This document shows, in pieces, positions 9,018 to 19,561 of a DNA stretch of 64,000 nucleotides (position 1 is its first letter; each line of letters starts with the position of its first letter). The stretch comes from Sphingomonas caeni (GTDB taxonomy: Bacteria; Pseudomonadota; Alphaproteobacteria; Sphingomonadales; Sphingomonadaceae). The position numbers and the translations under genes are program-made. Where the stretch lies: NCBI RefSeq assembly GCF_026013415.1, contig NZ_JAPDOK010000001.1, forward strand, positions 747,342 to 811,341. The letters are read 5' to 3'. Under the pieces are notes generated by a model. That model was given only the letters and a program-made list of their open reading frames with translations. It searched no databases and was not told where the DNA came from.

Positions 9018-9892
9018 TTGGCGGGTTGATCCTGGGGCGCGCGCTCGGGATGGAGCGAGGCGCCGGCGCGGCCGGGGCGGAACGAGCGGAACCAGCTCGC
9101 CGGGTTCCACCCCGCGCTGCCGTCGAGCGAGAAGGTGATGAACTCGGCGCGCCCGCCGATATTCTCCCACGGCACCGGCCCGCCCAGCCCGTCATTGAGC
9201 GTCGAATAGCGGCTGTCGGCGCTGTGATCGCGATTGTCGCCCATCAGGAAGACCGTTCCCTTCGGCACGCGGCGTTCGGCATAATTGTCGCCGGTGCTCA
9301 TCCCCACGCCCAGATCGATCGTGTCGTAGGAGACGCCGTTGGGCAAGGTCTCGCGATAGATGGGCAGGCGGCAATATTTGCGGCCATTGGCGCCGATCGT
9401 CAGCGCGCCGGGATATTCGTCTGGCTTGCACTGGGTGTTGGTATCGACCGGGATCATCCGGAAGCCGAGCGGCTCGCGCGGCACCGCGACATCGTTGATA
9501 TAGACCACGCCCGCGGTCACCCGGATGCGGTCACCCGGCAGCCCGATCACGCGCTTGATATAATCGGTGTCCTTCCCCGGCGGCGTGACGATCACGACAT
9601 CGCCGCGCTCGGGCAGCCGGCCGAGCAGGCGGCCGTGCATGAAGGGCAGCAGATGGAAGGTCGGGGTGACGAACGAATAGCCATAGGGATATTTGGTCAC
9701 GACCAGCCGGTCGCCCACCAGCAGGCCCGGCATCATCGATTCGGACGGGATGTAGAAGGGCTTGGCGATCAGCGAGTGGAAGCCGAGCACCGCGACGACC
9801 AGCCAGAAGATGCCGCGCACCTCCGCCCACCAATCGGTGCGGCGCGGCTCGTCCTCGATCTCGAACGGCAAGGCTTCGGCGTCGGTGGCCAT
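9014..9892 (-). CDS. lepB: Signal peptidase I
   Basis: This 292-residue serine protease cleaves signal peptides from exported proteins at the periplasmic face of the inner membrane. The catalytic serine is in FYIPSESMMPG (S52) and the general-base lysine in DYIKRVIGLPGD (K113); box E, GDNRDHSADSR, is also present. A single transmembrane segment lies at residues 27-42. The ATG at 9892 is chosen over the longer open frame because residue 17 of that frame is this methionine and only 16 bases separate it from acpS. In many alphaproteobacteria lepB is followed by rnc and era; here it is followed by a transporter gene. Confidence 0.95.
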   Translation of the reverse strand: MATDAEALPFEIEDEPRRTDWWAEVRGIFWLVVAVLGFHSLIAKPFYIPSESMMPGLLVGDRLVVTKYPYGYSFVTPTFHLLPFMHGRLLGRLPERGDVVIVTPPGKDTDYIKRVIGLPGDRIRVTAGVVYINDVAVPREPLGFRMIPVDTNTQCKPDEYPGALTIGANGRKYCRLPIYRETLPNGVSYDTIDLGVGMSTGDNYAERRVPKGTVFLMGDNRDHSADSRYSTLNDGLGGPVPWENIGGRAEFITFSLDGSAGWNPASWFRSFRPGRAGASLHPERAPQDQPAK

Positions 9893-9908
9893 CACTTGTC
9901 CCAAACTC

Positions 9909-10313
9909 TCACTCGCTCGGCAGCGCTTCGATGACCACAAACGCCATCGCCCATGGATGATCGTCGGTGAGCGTCAGATGAACCTTCGCGGCATGGCCAA
10001 CGGGCACGAGCGCGTCGAGCCGCTCCCGCGCGCCGCCCGTCAGCGCCAGCGTCGGCGCTCCCGAGGGCGAATTGACCACACCGATGTCCTTCATGAACAC
10101 GCCTGCCTTGAACCCCGTTCCCACCGCCTTCGAAAAGGCTTCCTTGGCGGCGAACCTTTTCGCGAGCGTCCCCGCCTTGGTGTGCGGCCGCCGCGCGGCC
10201 TTCCTTAGCTCGATTTCGGTAAAGACGCGGTTCTCGAATCGAGTCCCGAAACGGTCCAGCGAGTTCTGGATCCGCTCGATGTTGCACAGGTCGGAGCCCA
10301 TGCCGATGATCAT
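9909..10313 (-). CDS. acpS: Holo-[acyl-carrier-protein] synthase
   Basis: This 134-residue enzyme transfers 4'-phosphopantetheine from CoA to apo-ACP, switching on fatty acid synthesis. The magnesium ligands are in the expected places: D8 in [14 protein letters not shown] and E58 in [14 protein letters not shown]. The start is the ATG at 10313, which overlaps the stop of the upstream small membrane protein gene (ATGA). A GTG three codons earlier is less likely. It is the fourth gene of the pyrE-pdxJ unit, a conserved order in alphaproteobacteria. Confidence 0.94.
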   Translation of the reverse strand: MIIGMGSDLCNIERIQNSLDRFGTRFENRVFTEIELRKAARRPHTKAGTLAKRFAAKEAFSKAVGTGFKAGVFMKDIGVVNSPSGAPTLALTGGARERLDALVPVGHAAKVHLTLTDDHPWAMAFVVIEALPSE

Positions 10314-10561
10314 GTGCCCCACTCCAGCGTGGCGAACAGCATCGCGAACGACGCGACCGGCGCACCGAATAACAGCAGCACCCAGCGCTGGGGCAGACCG
10401 CCGCGCAGCTGGATGCGCCAGGCAAGCGTGATCATCGCCGCGCCGATCAGGAAGACCGGCAGCTTGCCCGTGACCAGCGCGGCCGGAAGCGATGCGAGCC
10501 GGATCACCGCGAATGCCGAAAGCAGGGCGGGGCCCCAGAACCAGAGGTCCTTGCGCTTCAT
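10310..10561 (-). CDS. Small membrane protein of unknown function
   Basis: This 83-residue protein begins MKRKDLWFW and has about three hydrophobic stretches (residues 8-28, 33-50 and 60-76). I do not recognise a family. It lies between pdxJ and acpS, 13 bases after pdxJ and overlapping acpS by four bases, so it is co-translated with essential metabolic genes. Its size and charge pattern (positive N-terminus) suggest an inner-membrane protein. That it is a real gene is supported by the tight spacing and the coupling overlap. Confidence 0.65.
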   Translation of the reverse strand: MKRKDLWFWGPALLSAFAVIRLASLPAALVTGKLPVFLIGAAMITLAWRIQLRGGLPQRWVLLLFGAPVASFAMLFATLEWGT

Positions 10562-10574
10562 CCGCGCGCGCCGC

Positions 10575-11300
10575 TCACCTGGCGGCGTCCATCAGCGCGC
10601 GCATCCGCTGCACCACCGGCGCGAGACCGTCGAAGATCGCCTCGCCGATCAGGAAATGGCCGATATTGAGCTCGGCGAGCTGCGGGATCGCAGCGATGGG
10701 GACGACATTGTCGAAGGTCAGCCCATGCCCCGCATGCGGCTCGAGCCCCGCCTTGACGGCGAGCGCGGCGGCATCGGCGATGCGCTTGAGCTCCTCGGCG
10801 CGGGCGCTTTCATCGAGCTCGCAATAGCGGCCGGTATGGACCTCGATCACCGGCGCGCGCAGGCGCAGTGCCGCGTCGATCTGGCGCTCGTCGGGCTCGA
10901 TGAACAGCGAGACGCGGCAGCCGGCGTCGAGCAGCTTGGCGACCATCGGCGCGAGGTGGTTGTGCTGCCCCGCGGCGTCGAGCCCGCCCTCGGTCGTGCG
11001 CTCTTCGCGCTTTTCGGGGACGATGCACACGGCGTGCGGACGGTGGCGCAGCGCGATCGCCAGCATCTCCTCGGTCGCCGCCATTTCGAGGTTGAGCGGG
11101 ATCGTCAGCTCGGCCGAAAGCCGCGCGATATCCTCGTCGGTGATGTGGCGCCGGTCTTCGCGCAGATGCGCGGTGATGCCATCGGCGCCCGCCTCCGCGG
11201 CCAACAGGGCGGCGCGCACCGGATCGGGATAGCCGCTCCCGCGCGCGTTCCTGACGGTCGCGACGTGATCGATATTCACGCCAAGGCGAAGCCTGCTCAC
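10575..11300 (-). CDS. pdxJ: Pyridoxine 5'-phosphate synthase
   Basis: PdxJ condenses 3-amino-2-oxopropyl phosphate with deoxyxylulose 5-phosphate in the last ring-forming step of DXP-dependent vitamin B6 synthesis. The 241-residue TIM barrel shows [13 protein letters not shown] at its start, the GGLDA loop, EVHTGRYCE and the phosphate loop [13 protein letters not shown]. The ATG overlaps the pyrE stop by four bases. The length equals the usual size for the family. Confidence 0.96.
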   Translation of the reverse strand: MSRLRLGVNIDHVATVRNARGSGYPDPVRAALLAAEAGADGITAHLREDRRHITDEDIARLSAELTIPLNLEMAATEEMLAIALRHRPHAVCIVPEKREERTTEGGLDAAGQHNHLAPMVAKLLDAGCRVSLFIEPDERQIDAALRLRAPVIEVHTGRYCELDESARAEELKRIADAAALAVKAGLEPHAGHGLTFDNVVPIAAIPQLAELNIGHFLIGEAIFDGLAPVVQRMRALMDAAR

Positions 11301-11878
11301 GCCGCCACCCGGCTCCCCGGCTTGACCGCGGGGATCGCCGCCAGCTCGGGCGGGAGCGCGTCAGCGGGATAGGCGGGAATGTCGAGCTGGGCGAGGCTCA
11401 CCAGCGGAATGCCGACATCGGCCTTGCCGCCCGAACGATCGACGATGCAGGCCAGCCCGAGCAGCTCTCCGGGATATTCGCGGATCGCCGCGATGCATTC
11501 GCGCGAGCTGAGCCCGGTCGTCACCAGATCCTCGACCACCACGATCCGCTGGCCTGCATGGATCTCGAATCCGCGGCGCAACTGGAATTCGCCGTCGACG
11601 CGCTCGACGAACACTGCCTTGCAGCCGAGCGCGCGGGCGGTTTCGTATCCGGGGACGATCCCGCCGATCGCGGGCGAGACCACCAGATCGACCTGGCCGA
11701 ACGATTCGCGGATCACCTCGGCGAGCGCGCGGCACACCCGCTCGGTGCGCACGGGATCCTCGAAGATGCGCATCTTCTGCAGGAACACCGGCGAGCGCAG
11801 CCCCGAGGAGAGGATGAAATGCCCCTCGAGCAGCGCGCCCGCGTCACGGAATTCGTCGAGAATTTCCTGGCCTCTCAC
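11297..11878 (-). CDS. pyrE: Orotate phosphoribosyltransferase
   Basis: This 193-residue enzyme joins orotate to PRPP to make orotidine monophosphate in pyrimidine synthesis. The PRPP-binding motif is [14 protein letters not shown]; the orotate-binding region [15 protein letters not shown] lies near the N-terminus. The start is a GTG at 11878, read as Met-Arg-Gly-Gln, with GGGAG about six bases upstream. It heads a minus-strand unit of eight genes. The other pyrimidine gene in the window, pyrC, is 28 kb away. Confidence 0.95.
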   Translation of the reverse strand: MRGQEILDEFRDAGALLEGHFILSSGLRSPVFLQKMRIFEDPVRTERVCRALAEVIRESFGQVDLVVSPAIGGIVPGYETARALGCKAVFVERVDGEFQLRRGFEIHAGQRIVVVEDLVTTGLSSRECIAAIREYPGELLGLACIVDRSGGKADVGIPLVSLAQLDIPAYPADALPPELAAIPAVKPGSRVAA

Positions 11879-11967
11879 GCTGACTCCCGGGGTTGGTTAG
11901 GGCGCGTGTCACTTAGGCGCGGTGTGGCCCCGCCGCAACGGGAAGCGATTCCCAACTCAAAAACCTG

Positions 11968-11995
11968 TTGAGAACGGGGTTGAGCGGCGTATAGG
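11968..11995 (+). promoter_or_regulatory. Possible sigma-70 promoter of the cox operon
   Basis: TTGAGA at 11968 and TATAGG at 11990 are separated by 16 bases, in the 175-base divergent space between pyrE and ctaC. This is a reasonable but not strong match to the housekeeping consensus, and alphaproteobacterial promoters are degenerate. The ribosome-binding site AGGG lies further downstream, just before the ATG at 12054. Confidence 0.35.
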
Positions 11996-12053
11996 CCCCT
12001 GCCATTGGCTTCATTCCTGCCTCCGGCGCTCCTGAACAGGGTAAAAACAGACG

Positions 12054-14850
<2,797 letters not shown>

Positions 14851-14876
14851 GCGCAGCGCTCAGGCTGAGAACGAAG

Positions 14877-14912
14877 CGCCCCGGGGGAAACTCCGGGGCG
14901 TTTTCGTTTTTC
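14877..14912 (+). terminator. Rho-independent terminator after ctaD
   Basis: An eight-base perfect stem (CGCCCCGG at 14877-14884 with CCGGGGCG at 14893-14900) with an eight-base loop is followed by TTTTCGTTTTTC. This should end most transcripts after ctaD and so separate ctaCD from the downstream assembly genes unless it is read through. Confidence 0.85.
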
Positions 14913-14965
14913 GGGGCCAGCGCGCTATGCAGGTGGTCCGATGATTTCGCTTGCGGGGCGGCGGG

Positions 14966-15448
14966 ATGCACTACGTCACATTGTACGACGCTTCCGAACA
15001 CGCCTTTGAAAACTGGTGGGTGATCGGCTTTGGCCTGATCTTCGTGGGTATCGGCGCAGTGCTGGTGTTCGCGCCGGGCCTCGTCGCGGCTTTCACCCGC
15101 CGGCCGCGCGGCCCCTTGTTTGGCTGGTTCTTCCTCCTGTTCTCGATCTTCTGGACAGGGGCCGCAGCCATGTCGGTACTCGGTCACGATGGCGAAATCG
15201 CCGGACACGCCAAGCGGCACGAGTGCGCAACGGTCGCGGGCCGCGTCCAGAACTTCCATCCGGCGCCCTACGAGGGGCATGATCTCGAATCGTTCGATGT
15301 CGCCGACGAGCATTTCGACTATTCGGACTTCGTCGCCACCGCCGCGTTCCACACCAGCGCATCGCATGGCGGCCCGATCCGCGACGGGCTGCAGGTCCGC
15401 ATCTGCCACCGCAACGGGGTTATTCTGATCCTCGAGGCGGCGCGCTGA
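14966..15448 (+). CDS. Membrane protein of unknown function within the cox operon
   Basis: This 160-residue protein has two transmembrane helices (about residues 17-40 and 51-71) and a C-terminal soluble domain of roughly 85 residues, rich in His, Asp and Glu. I do not recognise the family with confidence; the layout of two helices followed by a small beta domain resembles DUF3592-type proteins. The ATG at 14966 is preceded by a GGGGCGGCGGG run that can serve as ribosome-binding site; a TTG at 14951 is a less likely start. It lies between the ctaD terminator and ctaB, where other alphaproteobacterial cox operons usually have no such gene. Confidence 0.7.
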   Translation: MHYVTLYDASEHAFENWWVIGFGLIFVGIGAVLVFAPGLVAAFTRRPRGPLFGWFFLLFSIFWTGAAAMSVLGHDGEIAGHAKRHECATVAGRVQNFHPAPYEGHDLESFDVADEHFDYSDFVATAAFHTSASHGGPIRDGLQVRICHRNGVILILEAAR

Positions 15449-15496
15449 CGGGGGCCTCTTCCCCGACCGCCTCCCTCCCCCTATAGCGCCCGCATC

Positions 15497-16405
15497 ATGT
15501 CCTCCGCGTCCACGCTTGTCCCCACCGCCCTCCCCGCCGACTGGCGCGATTTCCTCGCGCTGACCAAGCCGCGGGTGATGACGCTGGTCGTGTTCACCGG
15601 GCTGTGCGGCCTGCTCGCGGCGCCCGTCACCATCCACCCCGTGCTCGGCTTCACCGCGATCCTGTGCATCGCATTGGGCGCGGGCGCGGCCGGGGCGCTC
15701 AACCAATGGTATGAGAGCGATATCGACGCGGTGATGAAGCGCACCGCCAGGCGCCCGCTGCCCGCTGGGCGGATGGACCGCCAATCGGCGCTGCATTTCG
15801 GCGTGGGGCTCGCCGCCTTCTCGGTGATCCTGATGTATTTCGCGATCAACCTGGTCGCCGCGGCGATCCTGGCGGTGTCGATCCTGTTCTACGTCTTCGT
15901 CTACACCATCTGGCTCAAGCGCCGGACGCCGCAGAACATCGTCATCGGCGGTGCCGCGGGGGCCTTCCCGCCGATGATCGGCTGGGCGGCGGCGACGGGC
16001 GATGTGACGCTGATGCCCGTCCTCCTGTTCGCGTTGATCTTCTTGTGGACCCCGCCGCATTTCTGGGCGCTCGCGCTGTTCGTGAAGACCGATTACGCCA
16101 ATGCCGGGGTGCCGATGCTTCCGGTCGTCGCGGGCGAGCGCAACACGCGGATCCAGATCGGGCTCTACACGCTGCCGATGGCCGCCGCCGCGGTGCTGCC
16201 CTGGTGGCTGGGGCTGACCGGCAACCTCTATGGCGTGAGCGCGGTGCTGCTGAGCGCGGTGTTCCTCGGCCTCGCCGCCCATGTCGCGCTGCGCAACTCG
16301 GGCGCGGACGACGCGATGCTGCCCGAAAAGCGCCTGTTCAAATATTCGATCCTCTATCTCTTCCTCATGTTCGCCGCGGTGGCGGCCGACCGGTGGTTCG
16401 CATGA
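15497..16405 (+). CDS. ctaB: Protoheme IX farnesyltransferase (heme O synthase)
   Basis: This 302-residue UbiA-type prenyltransferase adds a farnesyl chain to heme b, making heme o, the precursor of heme a. The first Asp-rich motif is [15 protein letters not shown] and the second, degenerate one is the loop after [32 protein letters not shown] is a clear family signature, and about eight to nine hydrophobic helices follow the expected spacing. Its TGA overlaps the ATG of the next small gene. A heme A synthase gene (ctaA) is not in the window. Confidence 0.95.
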   Translation: MSSASTLVPTALPADWRDFLALTKPRVMTLVVFTGLCGLLAAPVTIHPVLGFTAILCIALGAGAAGALNQWYESDIDAVMKRTARRPLPAGRMDRQSALHFGVGLAAFSVILMYFAINLVAAAILAVSILFYVFVYTIWLKRRTPQNIVIGGAAGAFPPMIGWAAATGDVTLMPVLLFALIFLWTPPHFWALALFVKTDYANAGVPMLPVVAGERNTRIQIGLYTLPMAAAAVLPWWLGLTGNLYGVSAVLLSAVFLGLAAHVALRNSGADDAMLPEKRLFKYSILYLFLMFAAVAADRWFA

Positions 16406-16545
16406 CCGATCTCTCCAAGCCCGAATCCGATGCCATCCGCGCGCGCCAGCGTTCGCGCGCCAGGGTGATGGCGCTGCTGCTCGGCGCGTTCGTCGTCCTC
16501 ATTTTCGCGATCTCGATCGTCAAGATCCAGCTGGGCTACGGATGA
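16402..16545 (+). CDS. Small single-helix protein of the cox operon (CoxF-like)
   Basis: This 47-residue protein has a charged head ([21 protein letters not shown]), one transmembrane helix (residues 22-40) and a short tail. It overlaps ctaB by four bases and ctaG by four bases, so it must be translated in step with both. Alphaproteobacterial cox operons commonly carry such a small gene between ctaB and ctaG, sometimes labelled CoxF or oxidase small assembly protein. Its exact role is not clear from sequence. It is easily missed by gene callers because it is so short. Confidence 0.75.
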   Translation: MTDLSKPESDAIRARQRSRARVMALLLGAFVVLIFAISIVKIQLGYG

Positions 16546-17081
16546 TCAGCCGCAACCTTCGCACCGCGCTGCTGGCCGGGGTCGGCGTCTGTTGCATGGG
16601 CGGTCTCGGCTTCGCGAGCGTGCCGCTCTACCGCATGTTCTGCGCGGCGACCGGGCTCAACGGCACCACCCAGCGCGGGCTCGAGGCCCCGGGCGCGGTG
16701 CAGGGACAGAAGGTGACGGTGGCGTTCGACAGCAACGTCTCGCCCGCGCTCGCCTGGGAGTTCAAGCCCGAGCGCCGGTCCGACCGGATCGATATCGGCG
16801 GGCGCGACATGGCCTTTTTCACCGCGAAGAATCTCAGCAGCCAGACGCTCACCGGGACCGCGAGCTTCAACGTGACCCCGGCCCAGGTCGGCAAATATTT
16901 CACCAAGATCCAGTGTTTCTGCTTCACCCGCCAGACGCTCAAACCCGGCGAGGAGATACGGATGCCCGTCATCTTCTATGTCGATCCGAAGATCCTCGAC
17001 GATCCGGATGCGCGCGACGTGAAGGAAATCACGCTTTCCTACACATTTTACCCGGTGGATTCCGCCGAAACCAAGCGCTAG
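16542..17081 (+). CDS. ctaG: Cytochrome c oxidase copper chaperone CtaG/Cox11
   Basis: CtaG delivers copper to the CuB site of subunit I. The 179-residue protein has one N-terminal membrane anchor (residues 8-28) and a periplasmic immunoglobulin-like domain with the copper-binding pair C125 and C127 in IQCFCFTRQTL. A further cysteine in PLYRMFCAATG sits just outside the membrane, as in other family members. The end of the domain, EITLSYTFYPVD, is typical. It starts with an ATG overlapping the previous stop. Confidence 0.94.
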   Translation: MISRNLRTALLAGVGVCCMGGLGFASVPLYRMFCAATGLNGTTQRGLEAPGAVQGQKVTVAFDSNVSPALAWEFKPERRSDRIDIGGRDMAFFTAKNLSSQTLTGTASFNVTPAQVGKYFTKIQCFCFTRQTLKPGEEIRMPVIFYVDPKILDDPDARDVKEITLSYTFYPVDSAETKR

Positions 17082-17113
17082 AGCACCCGCAAAGTTACAG
17101 ACAGGGAAGACCG

Positions 17114-17998
17114 ATGGCCGGAGCCAGGAACCACCAGTATCACATCGTGAACCCCAGCATCTGGCCGTTGTTCGGCGCCATGGCGGCGCTGGCGATGGCC
17201 TCGGGCGGGATCATGTGGATGCATTCGGCGCCCAGCGCGGCGTTGGTCTTCTTCGCGGGCGTGGCCGGCGTGCTGATCACCTTCTTCGGCTGGTGGTCGG
17301 ACGTGATCAAGGAAGCGCATCAGGGCGATCATACGCCCATCGTCCAGCTTCACCTGCGCTACGGCATGATCCTGTTCATCGCCTCGGAAGTCATGTTCTT
17401 CGTCGGCTGGTTCTGGGCGTGGTTCGATTTCTCGCTCTTCCCCTCGATGGCCGAGGCCGTGGGCGGCACCTGGCCCCCCAAGGGCATGGAAGTGCTCAAC
17501 GCCTGGCAGTTCCCGCTGCTCAACACGCTGATCCTGCTCTGCTCGGGCTGCACCATCACCTGGGCGCACCACGCCCTGATCCATGGCCAGCGCGGCGGCG
17601 ATCTCAAGGGACTGTGGGGCCTGATCGGCGTGGGCGAGAATGACAGCGTCAAGAAGGGCCTGTGGCTCACGATCCTGCTCGGCATCTCGTTCACCTGCTT
17701 CCAGGCCTATGAATATGCGGAGGCTCCCTTCCCCTTCAAGGCGACCAGCGAGGGCGGCAGCTCCTATGGCGGCGCCTTCTTCATGGCGACCGGCTTCCAC
17801 GGCTTCCACGTCATCGTCGGCACGATCTTCCTGATCGTCTGCCTGGTGCGCGTCTATAAGGGCCATTTCACACCGAAGCAGCATTTCGGCTTCGAGGCGG
17901 CGGCCTGGTACTGGCATTTCGTCGATGTGGTGTGGCTGTTCCTGTTCGCCTCGGTCTATGTCTGGGGCGGCTGGGGCGCACCGGTCCACGGGGGATAA
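17114..17998 (+). CDS. ctaE: Cytochrome c oxidase subunit III
   Basis: This 294-residue protein has the seven-helix pattern of subunit III, which stabilises the proton-pumping core of the oxidase. Recognisable segments are HIVNPSIWPLFGAMAALAM, FFGWWSDVIKEAHQGDHTP, RYGMILFIASEVMFFVGWFW, ATGFHGFHVIVGTIFL and AAAWYWHFVDVVWLFLF. An AGGGAAG ribosome-binding site precedes the ATG at 17114. The next gene begins on the base directly after its stop codon. Confidence 0.96.
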   Translation: MAGARNHQYHIVNPSIWPLFGAMAALAMASGGIMWMHSAPSAALVFFAGVAGVLITFFGWWSDVIKEAHQGDHTPIVQLHLRYGMILFIASEVMFFVGWFWAWFDFSLFPSMAEAVGGTWPPKGMEVLNAWQFPLLNTLILLCSGCTITWAHHALIHGQRGGDLKGLWGLIGVGENDSVKKGLWLTILLGISFTCFQAYEYAEAPFPFKATSEGGSSYGGAFFMATGFHGFHVIVGTIFLIVCLVRVYKGHFTPKQHFGFEAAAWYWHFVDVVWLFLFASVYVWGGWGAPVHGG

Positions 17999-18505
17999 GT
18001 GACTTCCGGCTGGCATCTCGCGCAGTGCAATATCGCGCGGCTGCTGCTGCCCTTTGACGACCCGCGGCTGAGCGAATTCTTCGGCGAGCTCGCCCGCGTC
18101 AACGCGATCGCGGACCGGACCCCCGGCTTTGTCTGGCGGCTGCAGGGCGATAGCGGCGACGCGATGGCGCTCGCCCCTACCCCCGATCCCCAGGTCGCGC
18201 TCAACATGAGCGTGTGGGAGGATGCCGAATCGCTGTTCGACTTCGTCTATCGCAGCGCGCACACGCCGGTGATGGCGAAGCGGCGGCAATGGATCGAGCC
18301 CTGGGCCGGCGCCTATCAGGCCCTGTGGTGGATCGAGGCGGGGACGATCCCGACGATCGACGACGCGCTCGCGCGGCTCTGGCTGATCGACCGTTACGGC
18401 CCCACCCCCCGCGCCTTCACCTTCAAGACGCGCTTCCCGGCGCCGGGGATGGGCGGTGCGCCGGTCGATATGAAGCCCGACCCCTGGTGTGCCGGAAACG
18501 CCTGA
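17999..18505 (+). CDS. DUF3291 domain protein
   Basis: This 168-residue protein matches the DUF3291 pattern: HLAQCNIARLLLPFDDPRLSEF at the N-terminus, GFVWRLQ, NMSVWEDAESLFDFVYRSAH and RRQWIEPW. The fold is probably a dimeric alpha-beta barrel of the kind seen in monooxygenase-like proteins; no function is established. The start is a GTG directly after the ctaE stop, with no room for its own ribosome-binding site except inside ctaE, so it is likely coupled. Its presence between ctaE and the DUF983 gene is not part of the common cox gene order. Confidence 0.8.
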   Translation: MTSGWHLAQCNIARLLLPFDDPRLSEFFGELARVNAIADRTPGFVWRLQGDSGDAMALAPTPDPQVALNMSVWEDAESLFDFVYRSAHTPVMAKRRQWIEPWAGAYQALWWIEAGTIPTIDDALARLWLIDRYGPTPRAFTFKTRFPAPGMGGAPVDMKPDPWCAGNA

Positions 18506-18509
18506 TCCC

Positions 18510-18869
18510 ATGACCGAGGTCGCGCCCGCCCAAGCCGCGCTCCGCGGCGTCTGTCCGCGTTGCGGCAAGGGCAAGATGTTCGCGGGCTGGATCGCGTTCG
18601 CGAAGACCTGCGCCGATTGCGGCTTCGACTTCACCCGCTTCAATGTCGGCGACGGGCCCGTCGTGTTCCTGACGCTCGGGATCGGCGCGCTGGTGACTTT
18701 GCTCGCGGTCAGCGTCGAGCTGGCGTTCGAACCCGGGATCCTGATCCATGCGTTGCTATGGGTGCCGCTGACCGCGGCGCTGGTGATCCTGTGCCTGCGC
18801 TTCGCCAAGGGGCTGCTGCTCGCGCTCGAATATAAGAATGCCGCGAGCGAAGGGAGGCTCAAGGAATGA
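18510..18869 (+). CDS. DUF983 family membrane protein
   Basis: This 119-residue protein has an N-terminal zinc-ribbon-like pair of CxxC motifs (CPRCGKGKMF and CADCGFDF, about residues 15-42) followed by two transmembrane helices. DUF983 genes often sit beside SURF1 in alphaproteobacterial cox operons, which suggests a role in oxidase assembly; this is context, not proof. The ATG at 18510 is chosen because the extra seven residues upstream overlap the end of the DUF3291 gene. Confidence 0.88.
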   Translation: MTEVAPAQAALRGVCPRCGKGKMFAGWIAFAKTCADCGFDFTRFNVGDGPVVFLTLGIGALVTLLAVSVELAFEPGILIHALLWVPLTAALVILCLRFAKGLLLALEYKNAASEGRLKE

Positions 18870-19504
18870 GACTGCCGCGCCTGCCGCTGATCCCCACGGC
18901 GATCGTCGCGCTGTGCATCGCCGCGATGATCGCGCTGGGCGTGTGGCAGCTCCAGCGCCGCGCCGAGAAGAACGCCGCGCTCGCCGTCTATGCGCAGAAT
19001 CTGTCCAAACCCGATATCGATTTCCCGCGGCTGCCGGTTGGCGACGACTATCTCTTCCGGCATGCCAGCGCCTTGTGCCTCGAAGTGGTCGGCTGGCAGA
19101 CCCAGGGCGGGCGCAGCCGCAAGGGCGGCACGGGCTGGCGCCACATCGCCCAGTGCCGCACCGGCACCGAGGGACCGCTGCTGCTGGTCGATGTCGGCGT
19201 CGCGCGCGATCCGAACTTCAAGCCCGTCTGGGGCGGCGGCCCGATCACCGGCACCATCACCCACGCCCCCGATTCGCGCACGCTGATCGGCCAGATCTTC
19301 GACCACCGGCCCAAGACGCTGATGCTCGTCGCCGATCTCGCGGCACCGGGGCTCGAGGTGACCGCCAGGCCCGATGTGTCGAGCGTGCCCAACAACCACC
19401 TGGCCTACGCGGTGCAATGGTTCCTGTTCGCGGGGGTGGCGGCGGTAATCTACCTGCTGGCGCTGGTTTGGCGCGAGAAGAAGGCTGGCCCGCCTCCGGC
19501 TTGA
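18866..19504 (+). CDS. SURF1 family oxidase assembly protein
   Basis: SURF1/Shy1 proteins help insert heme a into subunit I. The 212-residue protein shows the two-helix hairpin layout: an N-terminal helix with LGVWQLQRRAEKNA and a C-terminal helix after NNHLAYAVQWFLFA, with a periplasmic domain between. The ATG overlaps the DUF983 stop. It is the last oxidase-assembly gene; a 57-base space separates it from thrC. Confidence 0.92.
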   Translation: MRLPRLPLIPTAIVALCIAAMIALGVWQLQRRAEKNAALAVYAQNLSKPDIDFPRLPVGDDYLFRHASALCLEVVGWQTQGGRSRKGGTGWRHIAQCRTGTEGPLLLVDVGVARDPNFKPVWGGGPITGTITHAPDSRTLIGQIFDHRPKTLMLVADLAAPGLEVTARPDVSSVPNNHLAYAVQWFLFAGVAAVIYLLALVWREKKAGPPPA

Positions 19505-19561
19505 CCGGGCGAAAGATTTGGCTCGCTTGCTCCGTCACGCCCCCGCCGCTAACCCGCCCGC

